Shown: one piece after another, positions 43,582 to 52,961 of the stretch
Numbering within the stretch: the stretch's first letter is position 1
Layout of the letters: each line of letters starts with the position of its first letter
Assembly: GCA_963702935.1 (NCBI GenBank)
Contig: OY969772.1
Location: 3,658,001-3,722,000, forward strand
From: DAOTWA01 sp963702935
GTDB lineage: Bacteria > Chloroflexota > Anaerolineae > Anaerolineales > Anaerolineaceae
Direction: 5' to 3'
DNA length: 64,000 nt
Made by a program: the position numbers and the translations under genes
The notes under the pieces: model-generated
Seen by the model: the letters and a program-made list of their open reading frames with translations, nothing else
Database searches by the model: none
What the model was told of the DNA's origin: nothing

Positions 43582-43591
43582 TTGGGGTGTA

Positions 43592-43600
43592 TGGTATAAT
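43592..43600 (+). promoter_or_regulatory. Extended -10 promoter of the mre operon
   Basis: TGGTATAAT is a perfect extended -10; a TTGATT lies upstream at the wrong spacing. Transcription would start near 43607 with a leader of about 53 bases before mreB. Confidence 0.6.
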
Positions 43601-43659
43601 ACGCGCACGATACAGGCTCAATTGTACATGCCTTCACACATTACTCTAAGGAGACTATC

Positions 43660-44721
43660 TTGGCAGTAAATCCCCTTAACTGGCTGCTGGGGTTATTCTC
43701 GCTTGATATAGGCATTGATCTCGGAACTGCGAACACCCTGGTGCATGTACGCGGAAAGGGCATTGTCATCAATGAGCCTTCCTGGGTAGCCATCGACAAG
43801 AGATCGCGCCGGCCTCTGGCTATTGGAGCGCAAGCCAAAGAGATGGTTGGACGCACGCCGGCCAACGTCGTGGCGATCCGGCCCCTGCGGGATGGCGTGA
43901 TCTCGGAATTCGAGATCACTCAGGCGATGCTGGAATATTTCATCGGCAAGGCGCACCAGCAAAGTATCGTGCCGCTTCCCAGGCCACGCGTCGTCATCGG
44001 TATCCCTTCGGGCGCCACCGAGGTAGAAAAGAGAGCCGTGTACGATGCCGCCATGGCGGCCGGAGCACGCGAAGCGTACCTGATCGAAGAGCCGCGGGCG
44101 GCCGCTCTTGGCGCCGGTTTGCCGGTCTCTGAAGTGCGCGGGAGCATGATCGTGGACATCGGCGGCGGAACGACTGAGGTGGCCGCCATCTCCATGGGCG
44201 GGATCGTGGTCTCGCGCTCGCTGAGAGTAGCCGGCGACGAGCTGGATCAGGACGTCATCCTGTACATTCGCAACAAGTACAACCTTTTTATCGGCGAGCG
44301 CATGGGTGAGCAGGTAAAAATGACCATCGGCTCGGCTTATCCCCTGGCCGAAGAGAAGACGATGATCGTGAGGGGCAGGAACCTGGTGTCAGGCCTGCCG
44401 GATGCGGTGGAAGTCTCTTCGGTTGAAGTTCGTGAGGGATTGGCCGGCTCAATTCAGGTAATTATTGATACAATCAAGGATGCCCTGGACGAGGCCCCGC
44501 CGGAGATCGTAGCCGACTTGCTCGAATCGGGCATCTGTCTGGCGGGCGGCGGGGCTCTCTTGCAGGGATTGGCAGACCGTTTGAGCCACGAGCTTCACCT
44601 GCGGGTGTGGGTGGCCGAGGACCCGATGACCTGCGTGGCCCGCGGGGCCGGCATGATCCTGGAGGACCTGGATACTTTCAGCCGGTACCTGGTCGGGTTG
44701 GACCGTAACAGTAATCGTTAA
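43660..44721 (+). CDS. mreB: Rod shape-determining protein MreB
   Basis: A 353-residue actin homologue that forms membrane-bound filaments and guides side-wall synthesis. The start is TTG 43660 with AAGGAG 6 bases upstream. Seen are IDLGTANTLVHVRGKGIVINEPSWVA across the phosphate-1 motif (DLGTANT), VVIGIPSGATEVEKRAV, LIEEPRAAALGAGLPV, the phosphate-2 motif MIVDIGGGTTEVAAIS, and the adenosine motif GICLAGGGALLQGLADRL. It is the first gene of the mreBCD-pbp2 operon, followed by mreC 62 bases later. Confidence 0.97.
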   Translation: MAVNPLNWLLGLFSLDIGIDLGTANTLVHVRGKGIVINEPSWVAIDKRSRRPLAIGAQAKEMVGRTPANVVAIRPLRDGVISEFEITQAMLEYFIGKAHQQSIVPLPRPRVVIGIPSGATEVEKRAVYDAAMAAGAREAYLIEEPRAAALGAGLPVSEVRGSMIVDIGGGTTEVAAISMGGIVVSRSLRVAGDELDQDVILYIRNKYNLFIGERMGEQVKMTIGSAYPLAEEKTMIVRGRNLVSGLPDAVEVSSVEVREGLAGSIQVIIDTIKDALDEAPPEIVADLLESGICLAGGGALLQGLADRLSHELHLRVWVAEDPMTCVARGAGMILEDLDTFSRYLVGLDRNSNR

Positions 44722-44783
44722 AGATTGGTCGTTCGCCAGCGCAACGATCAATTGCAAGCATGAACCTTTATAGATCTTAAATT

Positions 44784-45630
44784 ATGAACTTCACATCCCC
44801 CCGAGTGCTACGGACGGCCACGCTCGTATTGGTCATCGTTGGCCTGTTAGCTTTGGCGTTGGGTGGTTATCTAAGCCCCATCTTTCGAACAACTCTCAAT
44901 CCCCTGGTAGCAGCCCAAAGTTGGCTATCCAGCCGTTACATGGCTCTTTACGACTTCGTCACTGCGCCCCGAGATGTTGCCAGCCTTCGCCAACAGAACG
45001 CCGACCTTCAATCCGAAGTCTCCCAGTTGCAAGCCCAAATCGTCCAATTGCAGCAACAAATCAGCGACGCGCAAGTGCTGTATGCCTTGCTGGATTTCGC
45101 GCGGGCTCGCCCCGAGAATCAATACGTGGCCAGCGCAGTCATTGGAAGAGACCCTAACCCGTTTCTGCGTTACATCATCATCGATCACGGCTCCGATGAC
45201 GGCTTGCGCCATGGGATGCCGGTCGTCACGCAGCAGGGCCTGGTGGGCCGCATCGATGCCGTGACCGCCAGCGCTGCGCGCGTGCAGCTCATCACCGACC
45301 CGGGCTCCTCGGTGAACGTACGTTTGCAGTCTTCACAACGGGAAGTCATCCTGGAAGGCTCGATAACGGGCGATCTTACCCTGCAATTGATCCCCCAGGG
45401 ACCTGAAAGTCGAGAGCGGCGACGTGGTCTTGACCTCCGGGCTGGGCGGAAATTTCCCTGCCAACCTGTTCGTCGGCCAGGTAGTCAGCGTCAACAGCCC
45501 TGAAAATGCGCTTTTTCAGGAAGCTTCGGTTCAACCGGTGGTAGACTTTGCGGGCCTGAAGGCGGTGTTGGTGATCACCAACTTCACGCCCTCTGACGTC
45601 ACTCCGCTTATTCCCACTTCCAGTCCTTGA
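44784..45630 (+). CDS. mreC: Rod shape-determining protein MreC (frameshifted)
   Basis: From ATG 44784 the protein has one signal-anchor helix (LVLVIVGLLALALGGYL), a coiled coil (about 65-105), and the beta-barrel domain IGRDPNPFLRYIIIDHGSDD with GLRHGMPVVTQQGLVGRI. At the CCCCCAGGGACC run (45392-45402) the frame breaks. The next frame continues DLKVESGDVVLTSGLGGNFP and VGQVVSVNSPENALFQ, the normal MreC end. Dropping one base in the G-run (45398-45400) or C-run gives 281 residues. MreC is a membrane scaffold that links MreB to the PBP2/RodA synthase. mreD starts 7 bases after the stop. Confidence 0.92.
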
Positions 45631-45637
45631 GATCAAC

Positions 45638-46138
45638 GTGATTGGCCTGTTAGGAATCCCCCTCTTTGGACTATTAGTCATTTTGCAGACAGCAGTAGTC
45701 AGTCGGCTGCCATTGCTGTATGGGACTGCGGATATCGTCATGCTGACCCTGGTTGCCTGGAGCTTACAGGAGAGAGTGACCACCGCCTGGACCTGGGCGG
45801 TCATCGCCGGGGTCATGGTCAGCTTCGTTTCTGCCCTGCCCTTCTACTCACCGTTGATCGGTTATCTGGCGGTGACCCTGGTAGCGCGCATCTTACAAAG
45901 GCACGTCTGGCAGACGCCCATCCTGGCTATGTTCGTGGCTGCTTTCATTGGCACCCTCCTCATGCATGCCTTATCCATCGTGGTGCTGCGCTTTAGCGGC
46001 GATCCTCTTCCTATCCAGGAAAGCCTGAACTTGATCACCCTTCCCAGCGCGTTGTTGAATCTGGTATTGGCAATACCGGTTTATGCAGTGATAAAGGACC
46101 TCTCCGAAGTGCTTTATCCCATGGAGTTAGAAGTATGA
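45638..46138 (+). CDS. mreD: Rod shape-determining protein MreD
   Basis: A 166-residue membrane protein with about five helices, starting at GTG 45638. The helices, the short loops, and the phrase ILFGTADIVMLTLVAWSLQ-like segment (residues 25-45) match MreD. It has low sequence conservation, so the call relies mainly on length, topology, and position between mreC and pbp2. The stop overlaps the pbp2 start by 4 bases. Confidence 0.88.
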   Translation: MIGLLGIPLFGLLVILQTAVVSRLPLLYGTADIVMLTLVAWSLQERVTTAWTWAVIAGVMVSFVSALPFYSPLIGYLAVTLVARILQRHVWQTPILAMFVAAFIGTLLMHALSIVVLRFSGDPLPIQESLNLITLPSALLNLVLAIPVYAVIKDLSEVLYPMELEV

Positions 46139-48219
46139 ACCAACCTAAGACGAATCGATCCAATTTCGAGCTATGGCGGATTGTTTTGATCTATCTGGCG
46201 ATTGCCGGAGTTTTTGGCTATTTCGTCATCCGCCTGTTTAGCTTGCAGATCATCCAGGGCGCTGGCTATTTGGCCCGCGCTAATGACAATCGAACCCAGA
46301 CGATCAGCCTTCAGACCACGCGCGGCATCATCTACGACCGCAACAATTTCATCCTGGCCAGCAATGCCCCTTCTTATAACGTGGTCATCACCCCGGCTTT
46401 GCTCCCCGACGATGATGGCGCCGTACAGCAGATCTACAGAGGGCTGTCGGCTTTGATCGGCGTCCCCGTGTCGAACGGGGATACCAGCGATAAGTCGGTG
46501 AAGAACTTCACCCCTTGCGCTACCGACCTTGGAATCACGCAGATCGTGGTCATTGGGGATACCAACGCGCCTTATTCGCCGGTGGAAATCAAGTGCAACG
46601 TCGACGAGGCGACGGCCATGAAGATCCAGGAAGAGGGGCACGACTGGCCCGGCGTCAGTATCGAGATCGAGCCGATCCGCCAGTATCCAACCGGCTCGCT
46701 GACAGCCGAAATCGTCGGGTTCCTGGGGCCTGTTCCGGCTTCTCTGGAGGCTCAATACCAGGCCCAGGGCTTTGTGCCGGGCCGCGACAAGGTTGGATAT
46801 GCCGGCGTCGAGAATACCCTGCAAGATATCCTGGGGGGGAAGAATGGTGAGCGCCAGGTAGAAGTGGACGTGGCCGGCCAGGTCATTCAGGATCTGACCA
46901 CCCCGCTGCAGCCCATCCCGGGGGAGAACGTGAGGCTGACCATCGACACCCGGCTGCAAGCGGCGGCGCAAACGGCCCTGGTGAACGAGATCAATTATTG
47001 GAACACTTACTTGAACAATAACCAGATGACCAACGGGGTAGTCATCGCCATGAACCCCAAAACGGGTGAAATCCTGGCGTTGGTATCCTACCCTACGTAT
47101 GAAAATAACCGCATGGCGCGCGTCATCCCGGATTATTATTACCAGCAGCTCAAGAACGACCCAAACCGGCCGCTGTTCAATAACGCCGTCTCGGCGGAGC
47201 ACCCGCCGGGCTCCGTGTTCAAGCTGGCCGCCTCCATCGGCATTCTCAACGAGGGCGTGGTCACGCCGGATTACAAGGTTAACGACCCGGGAAAGATCAC
47301 CATCCTGGAAAAGTATTACGCCAATGATCCCGGCACGCCCAGGGATTACGTGTGCTGGATCTATAAGGACACGGGCGGCGGCCACGGCATGGTGGATTTC
47401 CTGCACGGTGTGGCCGAATCCTGTGACGTGTATTTCTACAAAGTCGGCGGCGGATATCAGGAGGAGGTTCCCAACGGCGGCCTGGGCATCTGGCGCTTGT
47501 CTGAATATGCCAAAGCCCTGGGCTATAACCGGGCAACCGGCATCGAGCTGCCGGGCGAGGCCTCAGGCTTGATCCCTGACCCCACCTGGAAGCGTCTCAA
47601 CGTCGGCGAGAACTGGTCGACCGGAGACACCTATATCTCGACCATCGGACAGGGATACGTTTTGGCTACCCCTTTGCAGGTGTTGATGTCGATTGCTACG
47701 ATCGCCAATGACGGCAAGATGATGAAGCCTACCCTGGTGAAAGATATCCTCGACAACCAGGGCCACGTGATCAAGCCTTTCAAGCCCGAAATGGTGTGGG
47801 ATATCACCCAAACGCCGCTGATCCACGTGTTCGATGAAAACGGCAATCAAACCGGCGAAATGAAGACCGTCGCTCCCTGGGTGGTGAAAGAGCTCCAGCA
47901 AGGGCTTCACATGGTGACCTCAGACCCCACCGGCACGGCTTATACGGTGTTCCAGGACGCGCCCTATACCTCCGCCGGCAAGACGGGAACCGCCGAGTAT
48001 TGCGATAACCTGGCTCAAGCGCAGAACCTGTGCAGCCCCGGCAACTGGCCTTCCCACGCCTGGTACATCGGTTATGCGCCCTTTGATAACCCGGAGATCG
48101 CCGTGGTGGCCTTCGTCTACCACGGCCAGGAAGGCGCAACGGTGTCTGCGCCTATCGTCAGGCAGGTCATGGACGCTTATTTCCAGCTCAAGAGTATGGA
48201 TAGCACCGGTGGACAGTAA
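46135..48219 (+). CDS. mrdA: Penicillin-binding protein 2 (elongation-specific transpeptidase)
   Basis: A 694-residue class B PBP that cross-links side-wall peptidoglycan with RodA. It has one N-terminal helix (IVLIYLAIAGVFGYFVIRLF). The dimerisation/pedestal domain opens QTTRGIIYDRNNFILASN. The transpeptidase domain has Ser360-Val-Phe-Lys363, Ser429-Cys-Asp431 and Lys616-Thr-Gly. The S-x-D variant in the second motif also occurs in E. coli PBP2. Length is normal for the elongasome type. It follows mreD with a 4-base overlap and ends just before a terminator-like hairpin. It is membrane-bound with its active site outside. Confidence 0.96.
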   Translation: MNQPKTNRSNFELWRIVLIYLAIAGVFGYFVIRLFSLQIIQGAGYLARANDNRTQTISLQTTRGIIYDRNNFILASNAPSYNVVITPALLPDDDGAVQQIYRGLSALIGVPVSNGDTSDKSVKNFTPCATDLGITQIVVIGDTNAPYSPVEIKCNVDEATAMKIQEEGHDWPGVSIEIEPIRQYPTGSLTAEIVGFLGPVPASLEAQYQAQGFVPGRDKVGYAGVENTLQDILGGKNGERQVEVDVAGQVIQDLTTPLQPIPGENVRLTIDTRLQAAAQTALVNEINYWNTYLNNNQMTNGVVIAMNPKTGEILALVSYPTYENNRMARVIPDYYYQQLKNDPNRPLFNNAVSAEHPPGSVFKLAASIGILNEGVVTPDYKVNDPGKITILEKYYANDPGTPRDYVCWIYKDTGGGHGMVDFLHGVAESCDVYFYKVGGGYQEEVPNGGLGIWRLSEYAKALGYNRATGIELPGEASGLIPDPTWKRLNVGENWSTGDTYISTIGQGYVLATPLQVLMSIATIANDGKMMKPTLVKDILDNQGHVIKPFKPEMVWDITQTPLIHVFDENGNQTGEMKTVAPWVVKELQQGLHMVTSDPTGTAYTVFQDAPYTSAGKTGTAEYCDNLAQAQNLCSPGNWPSHAWYIGYAPFDNPEIAVVAFVYHGQEGATVSAPIVRQVMDAYFQLKSMDSTGGQ

Positions 48220-48222
48220 GCG

Positions 48223-48250
48223 AGCCTTCCGCAGGGAAGGCTGTTTGTGT
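48223..48250 (+). terminator. Terminator after pbp2
   Basis: AGCCTTCC-GCAG-GGAAGGCT, a perfect 8-base-pair stem with a 4-base loop, then TGTTTGTG. It lies right after the pbp2 stop and before the minC promoter. The T-tract is imperfect, so some read-through into minCDE is possible. Confidence 0.55.
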
Positions 48251-48264
48251 GGGAACAAAAGTTC

Positions 48265-48273
48265 TGCTATAAT
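48265..48273 (+). promoter_or_regulatory. Extended -10 promoter of the minCDE-rodA-gltX run
   Basis: TGCTATAAT is a perfect extended -10. No clear -35 is seen (TTTGTG lies at a long spacing). Its leader before minC is about 80 bases, with no recognised regulatory motif. Confidence 0.55.
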
Positions 48274-48358
48274 CGCACGTACGGGTAAACGAACGATCGC
48301 AACCTTTTGATTGCTTATGTATATCCGGTGATCGATACCTTGATGGAAGACAGCTCTG

Positions 48359-49047
48359 ATGGTTGAAGAAACGCGCTCGGCGATACAGATCAAAGGCATC
48401 CGCGAGGGCTTGCTGGTTACCCTTGGCGAAGGCTCCTGGGAGGAGCTGCATAAGGCTCTCCTTGCCCACATCGAAGAACAGGCCGGCTTTTTTCAGGGAG
48501 CGCGGTTGGCCCTGGACGTTGGCAACCAGATCCTGCACGCCGTCGAGCTGAGCACCTTGCGCGACGTCCTTTCGGATCGAGGCATCGCTCTATGGGCGGT
48601 GATCAGTAATTCGCCGACCACAGCGCAGACGGCGCAGACGTTGGGTATGGCCACGCGCCTGTCTGCGCCACGCCCAGACCCGCTCGAATTCGTCCCCTCG
48701 ATACCAACCTCACGGGAGAAAGCGCGGTGCTGGTTCATCGGACTTTGCGCTCCGGTTTCAAGATCTCTTATGCGGGCCACGTGGTCGTGGTCGGAGATGT
48801 CAATCCTGGAGCGGAGATCATTGCCGGAGGAAACGTAGTCGTATGGGGACGCTTGAAAGGCGTGGTACACGCCGGCGCGCAAGGAGACGAAGAGGCGGTA
48901 GTGTGTGCTCTGGAGCTGGTGCCCACGCAGCTCAGGATCGCCGATAAGATTGCCATACAACCAAAACGGCCCAGCAAGCCTCAGCCAGAAATGGCTCGCA
49001 TCCACGACGGGCAGGTAGTGGCCGAGCATTGGAATCCGAGAAAGTAA
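48359..49047 (+). CDS. minC: Septum site-determining protein MinC (frameshifted)
   Basis: The first frame from ATG 48359 encodes the N-terminal domain (IQIKGIREGLLVTLGEGSWE, ARLALDVGNQILHAVEL, LWAVISNSPTTAQTAQ). After PDPLE near 48688 it must move back one base. The other frame then gives IRPLDTNLTGESAVLVHRTL, SGFKISYAGHVVVVGDVNPG and GNVVVWGRLKGVVHAGA, the MinC beta-helix domain. Adding one base around 48685-48690 gives 229 residues, normal length. MinC blocks FtsZ assembly near the poles when recruited by MinD. It is followed by minD, minE and rodA. Confidence 0.9.
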
Positions 49048-49061
49048 AGACAGGGAGGAGT

Positions 49062-49865
49062 ATGACGGCCAAAGTAGTTACGGTTACATCTGGTAAAGGC
49101 GGCGTGGGTAAAACGACGACTACCGCCAACCTGGCGGTGGCTCTGGCGGCGGACAGCCAGAAAGTAGTGTGCATCGATGCGGATATCGGTTTGCGCAACC
49201 TGGACGTGGTGCTTGGGCTGGAAAACCGCATCGTCTACGACCTGGTGGATGTGGTCGAGGGTCGCTGCCGTATCCGCCAGGCGATGATTCGCGACAAGCG
49301 CATGCCCGAGCTGTTCTTGATCCCGGCGGCTCAGACCCGAGACAAGAGCGCCGTCTCGCCCAGCGACATGGTGAGGCTGTGCGACGAGCTGCGCGCCGAG
49401 TTCGACTGGATCCTGATCGATTCCCCCGCCGGCATCGAAAGGGGCTTCCGCAATTCCATCGCCCCGGCGGACGTGGTGCTGGTGGTGACCAACCCGGAAG
49501 TATCCGCGGTGCGCGACGCCGATCGCATCATCGGCCTGATCGAAGCCGAAGAGAAGGGCCCGGCGCGCTTGATCCTCAACCGGGTTAACATGGGGCTGAT
49601 CAAGCGCGGCGACATGTTATCGCACGAGGACGTTTTGGAGCTGTTGGCCGTGGAGCTGATCGGCATCGTGCCCGAAGACGAAAGCGTGGTGGTCAGCGCG
49701 AACCGCGGTATGCCGGTTGCCCTGGATGGAAAAAGCAGGGCCGGCCAGGCGTTTCAAAATATCGCCCGCAGGATGAAAGGCGAAAAGGTCCCGTTTATGA
49801 ATCTGGAAGAAAAGGATGGCTTGTTTTCGCGTTTGTCGCGTATGATCCGCTCCGGAGGGGATTGA
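49062..49865 (+). CDS. minD: Septum site-determining protein MinD
   Basis: 267 residues from ATG 49062, with GGGAGGAG upstream; earlier in-frame codons overlap minC and are rejected. It is a membrane-cycling ATPase of the ParA/MinD group. The deviant Walker A is TSGKGGVGKTTTTANL (residues about 8-23), with DADIGLRNLDVVLGLENRIV, DWILIDSPAGIERGF and RLILNRVNMG. The C-terminal amphipathic helix (LFSRLSRMIRSG) targets membranes. It recruits MinC and is released by MinE, which starts just 1 base after its stop. Confidence 0.97.
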   Translation: MTAKVVTVTSGKGGVGKTTTTANLAVALAADSQKVVCIDADIGLRNLDVVLGLENRIVYDLVDVVEGRCRIRQAMIRDKRMPELFLIPAAQTRDKSAVSPSDMVRLCDELRAEFDWILIDSPAGIERGFRNSIAPADVVLVVTNPEVSAVRDADRIIGLIEAEEKGPARLILNRVNMGLIKRGDMLSHEDVLELLAVELIGIVPEDESVVVSANRGMPVALDGKSRAGQAFQNIARRMKGEKVPFMNLEEKDGLFSRLSRMIRSGGD

Positions 49866-49866
49866 G

Positions 49867-50136
49867 ATGGCAAACTTTCTTGACCGATTGATGGGAAACA
49901 AGCCCAAAAGCGCTGGCCAGGCCAAGGAACGCCTGAAATTGGTGCTGATCCACGACCGCACCGATCTGACGCCGGGCGCCTTAGAAAAGATGAAAGACGA
50001 GCTTCTTCAAGTGATCTCACGCTATGTGGAGATCGATCCTACGCAGGTAAAGATATCGATGGCTCACGAAGGCAGGGAGCAGCGCCTTGTGGCAGACATC
50101 CCGCTGAAGGAAGTCCATCGGAGAAAGACAGGTTAG
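49867..50136 (+). CDS. minE: Cell division topological specificity factor MinE
   Basis: An 89-residue protein. The N-terminal membrane and anti-MinCD part reads MANFLDRLMGNKPKSAGQAK, followed by ERLKLVLIHDRTDLTPGALE. The dimer domain has MKDELLQVISRYVEIDPTQV and ends KISMAHEGREQRLVADIPL. It stimulates MinD ATP hydrolysis and gives the Min pattern its oscillation. It is encoded 1 base after minD and 10 bases before rodA. A complete MinCDE set beside the mre/pbp2 genes is consistent with a rod cell that places its septum by Min. Confidence 0.96.
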   Translation: MANFLDRLMGNKPKSAGQAKERLKLVLIHDRTDLTPGALEKMKDELLQVISRYVEIDPTQVKISMAHEGREQRLVADIPLKEVHRRKTG

Positions 50137-50146
50137 TCGGTAGAAC

Positions 50147-51244
50147 ATGCAAACTGCTTCATGGCGCCACTTTGACTTCTGGTTGTTTGGCGCAACAGTC
50201 TTATTATCCATATTTGGCATCGCCATGATTCGCTCGGCCATCGCCGGCAGTCCTGGGCTGGATGGCTTGGTGGAACGCCAGATCATCTTCGTCGTTCTGG
50301 GTCTGGGTGTCATGATCGTCACAGCCATCGTCGACTACCATTATTGGGCCTCGCTGATCCGCCCAATGTACCTCATTACGGTACTGGCTTTGGTCGTCGT
50401 ATTCGTGATCGGCAAGGCCCAGTTCGGCGCGGCGCGCTGGATCGAAACCGGACTGGTGAACATCCAACCCTCCGAGTTGGGAAAGATCGTCCTCATCCTG
50501 GCGCTCGCCAATTATTTCGCGAACGCCCTGGACCGGCCTCACGATCTGCGTTGGATTGGCACCAGCGCGGCCTTGATGGGCGGCATCGTCGTGTGGATCT
50601 TGCTGCAGCCGAACCTCAGTACTTCCATCGTCATCTTCGTGCTTTGGTTCGCGCTGATGTGGATCAGCGGTTTCCCCCTTAAATACCTGGCTATCTTCGG
50701 AGTGATCGCCATCGTCGGTGGGGCGATTGCTTTTCCCTTCCTGCAGCCTTACCAGCAGGGGCGCATCGTCAACTTCTTCTTCCCCGACCCCAACGCGCGT
50801 TACGGCGATACCTACAACGTGGACCAGGCCCTGATCACACTGGGCTCCGGGGGCTGGTTTGGAATGGGCTATGGGCACGGCACGCAGGTGCAATTGCGCT
50901 TTTTGAAAGTTCGCCACACGGATTTCATTTTCTCGGCTTTGGCCGAAGAGTTCGGCTTTGTGGGCACGATCATCATCGTGGCGTTGCTGGTCTTCGTGAT
51001 CCTGCGCTGCCTGCGGGCCGCCAGGATCGCCGGCGATCCATTCGGAGCCTTCATCGCTTATGGCTTTGGTATCCTGATCTTTTTCCAAACGGCGGTCAAC
51101 ATCGGGGTGAACCTCAAACTGATCCCCGTGACCGGCTTGACGTTACCATTTATCAGTTACGGGGGCAGCTCGCTGCTCTCGCTCGTTTTGGGGATTGGGC
51201 TGGTGGAGAGCGTCGTCCTGCACCACAAATCCCTCGAATTCTAG
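50147..51244 (+). CDS. rodA: SEDS peptidoglycan glycosyltransferase RodA
   Basis: A 365-residue membrane protein with about ten helices of the RodA/FtsW/SpoVE family, which polymerises lipid II with a class B PBP. Signature parts are GAARWIETGLVNIQPSELGK, FPDPNARYGDTYNVDQALITLGSGG, RHTDFIFSALAEEFGF (the catalytic region), and ISYGGSSLLSLVLGIGLV. The length and the linkage to pbp2 and mre genes favour RodA over FtsW. It starts 10 bases after minE and ends 18 bases before gltX. Confidence 0.94.
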   Translation: MQTASWRHFDFWLFGATVLLSIFGIAMIRSAIAGSPGLDGLVERQIIFVVLGLGVMIVTAIVDYHYWASLIRPMYLITVLALVVVFVIGKAQFGAARWIETGLVNIQPSELGKIVLILALANYFANALDRPHDLRWIGTSAALMGGIVVWILLQPNLSTSIVIFVLWFALMWISGFPLKYLAIFGVIAIVGGAIAFPFLQPYQQGRIVNFFFPDPNARYGDTYNVDQALITLGSGGWFGMGYGHGTQVQLRFLKVRHTDFIFSALAEEFGFVGTIIIVALLVFVILRCLRAARIAGDPFGAFIAYGFGILIFFQTAVNIGVNLKLIPVTGLTLPFISYGGSSLLSLVLGIGLVESVVLHHKSLEF

Positions 51245-51262
51245 CCTTCATCGTGGAGAATT

Positions 51263-52761
51263 ATGACCGATCCTATGAAACCGGTTCGCGTGCGTTTTGC
51301 TCCTTCGCCCACCGGGCACATGCATCTCGGCAGCGCCCGCACGGCGTTGTACGTTTATCTGCTTGCCAGACAGAGCGGCGGGCAATTCATCCTGCGTATC
51401 GAGGATACCGACCGCAAGCGCTACGTGCCCGGCGCCGAAGAAGAATTGATGGACGGCCTGCGCTGGCTCGGCTTGCAGTGGGACGAGGGCCCCGACGTGG
51501 GCGGCCCCGACGGGCCTTACCGCCAATCCGAGCGCAAGGAAATCTACCAGGAATACGCTCAAAAGCTGATCGCTTCCGGCCACGCTTATTATTGCTTTTG
51601 CACGTCCGAACGGCTGGAGCGGGTGCGCCAGGAACAGCAGAAGCGCAAAGAGCTGCCCCATTACGACGGCACCTGCCGGAGATTGGACCCTGAAGAGGCC
51701 AGGCGACGCGTGGCCGCCGGAGAGCCGCACGTGGTGCGCTTCAAAACTCCCAAGGAAGGCACCACCACGGTCAGAGACCTGTTGAGGGGCGAGATCACGG
51801 TGGAGAACCGCGTGCTGGACGATTACATTCTCGTCAAGTCGGATGGGCTGGCGCTGTACCACCTGGCAGCCATGGTGGACGACGATCTGATGAAGATCAC
51901 CCACGTGGTGCGCGGCTCGGAATGGCTGCCCACCTTCCCGCTGCACGGCTTGATCGTCAGAGCGCTCGGCTTCGACGAGCCTACCTGGGTGCATCTCTCG
52001 GTGTTCTTGAAGCCCAGCGGCAAGGGCAAGATGAGCAAGCGCGAGGCCGCCGAGGTGAGCAAGGACGGCTATTCGATCTTCGTCAAGGACTTGCAGGGCC
52101 TGGGATACCTGCCCGAAGGGGTGATCAATTGGGTCTCCTTGATGGGGTGGAGCTACGACGACCACACCGAGTACTTCGAGATGCGCGATCTGGTCGAGAA
52201 ATTTAGCCTGGAGCGCCTCAATCCGGCCCCGGCGGCGATCAATTTCACCAAGCTGGACCACTTCAACGGGCTGCACATCCGCGGCCTGGCCGCCGAAGAT
52301 CTGGCCGGGCGGGTCAGGCCCTTCCTCGAAGGGGCCGGTTATCATCCTGACGACGAAACCCTAATCAAGATCGCGCCGATCATCCAGGAGCGCCTTACCA
52401 CCCTGGACGACGTTGTGGGAATGGCCGGCTTCTTCTTCCGGGAGGAGGTCGAGCCAGCTCCGGAAGAGCTGGTGGCCAAGGGCCTCAGCGCGGCGCAGTC
52501 GGCTGAGGCCGCCAGGCGCTCGCTGGAAATTCTGGAAGGGTTGGAAGAGATATCCCCGAGACGGCCGAGCCGCCCATGCGCGCCCTGGTGGAAGAATTGG
52601 GCTTGAGCGCCGGCCAGGTGTTTGGCATCTTACGCGTGGCCGTCACCGGCCAAAAGGTCAGCCCGCCGTTGTTCGAGAGCATGGCCATCATCGGTAAGCA
52701 GAAGGTGCTGGCGCGCATCCACAACGCGATCGTTGTTCTGGATCAGTTAGGCAGTCAATAA
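51263..52761 (+). CDS. gltX: Glutamyl-tRNA synthetase (frameshifted near the end)
   Basis: Class I synthetase that charges tRNA-Glu (and possibly tRNA-Gln if the organism uses the amidotransferase route). The HIGH motif is PSPTGHMHLGSARTAL and the KMSKS-type motif is SGKGKMSKREA. The zinc-like and anticodon-binding parts follow. The frame from ATG 51263 is lost at EEISP. The other frame continues ETAEPPMRALVEELGLSAGQ and VAVTGQKVSPPLFESMAIIG to 52761. One base missing in the CCCC run at 52554-52557 explains it and restores 499 residues. The gene is essential in most bacteria, so a true break is unlikely. The tRNA-Gln gene follows 69 bases later. Confidence 0.94.
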
Positions 52762-52808
52762 GGGGCGCGGGTGTGGATTGGGGCCTGGACGAGTGTTGCA
52801 GAGCACGG

Positions 52809-52814
52809 TAAAAT
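52809..52814 (+). promoter_or_regulatory. Possible -10 element for the tRNA-Gln gene
   Basis: TAAAAT lies 17 bases before the tRNA 5' end. No -35 at proper spacing is seen, so this is a weak call. The tRNA may also be co-transcribed from gltX. Confidence 0.3.
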
Positions 52815-52830
52815 AGGCCCCATTCGCCCT

Positions 52831-52902
52831 TGAGGGTTCGTCTAACGGCAGGACAGCAGACCCTGGATCTGCTTATGGAGGTTCGAAATCCTTCACCCTC
52901 AG
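52831..52902 (+). tRNA. tRNA-Gln (anticodon CTG), with an 8-base T-loop as printed
   Basis: A cloverleaf can be drawn. The acceptor stem is TGAGGGT/ACCCTCA (7 pairs, discriminator G) and the D-stem GTC/GAC. The anticodon stem GCAGA/TCTGC has loop CCCTGGA, giving CTG for Gln. The T-stem is GGAGG/CCTTC. Two points are odd. The base before the anticodon (position 33) is C rather than the near-universal T. The T-loop reads TTCGAAAT (8 bases) where TTCGAAT (7) is expected, probably one extra A. CCA is not encoded. It lies after gltX. Confidence 0.85.
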
Positions 52903-52961
52903 CTTTTTTAATAAGAAGGGCGTTTACTAAAGCGCCACGGCGTGAAGGTTCGGTAGGTTCT

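Noticed and set aside
52551..52560. Programmed frameshift in gltX
   Set aside because: No slippery heptamer or stem is seen, and the same kind of break occurs in many unrelated genes, so a sequence error explains it better.
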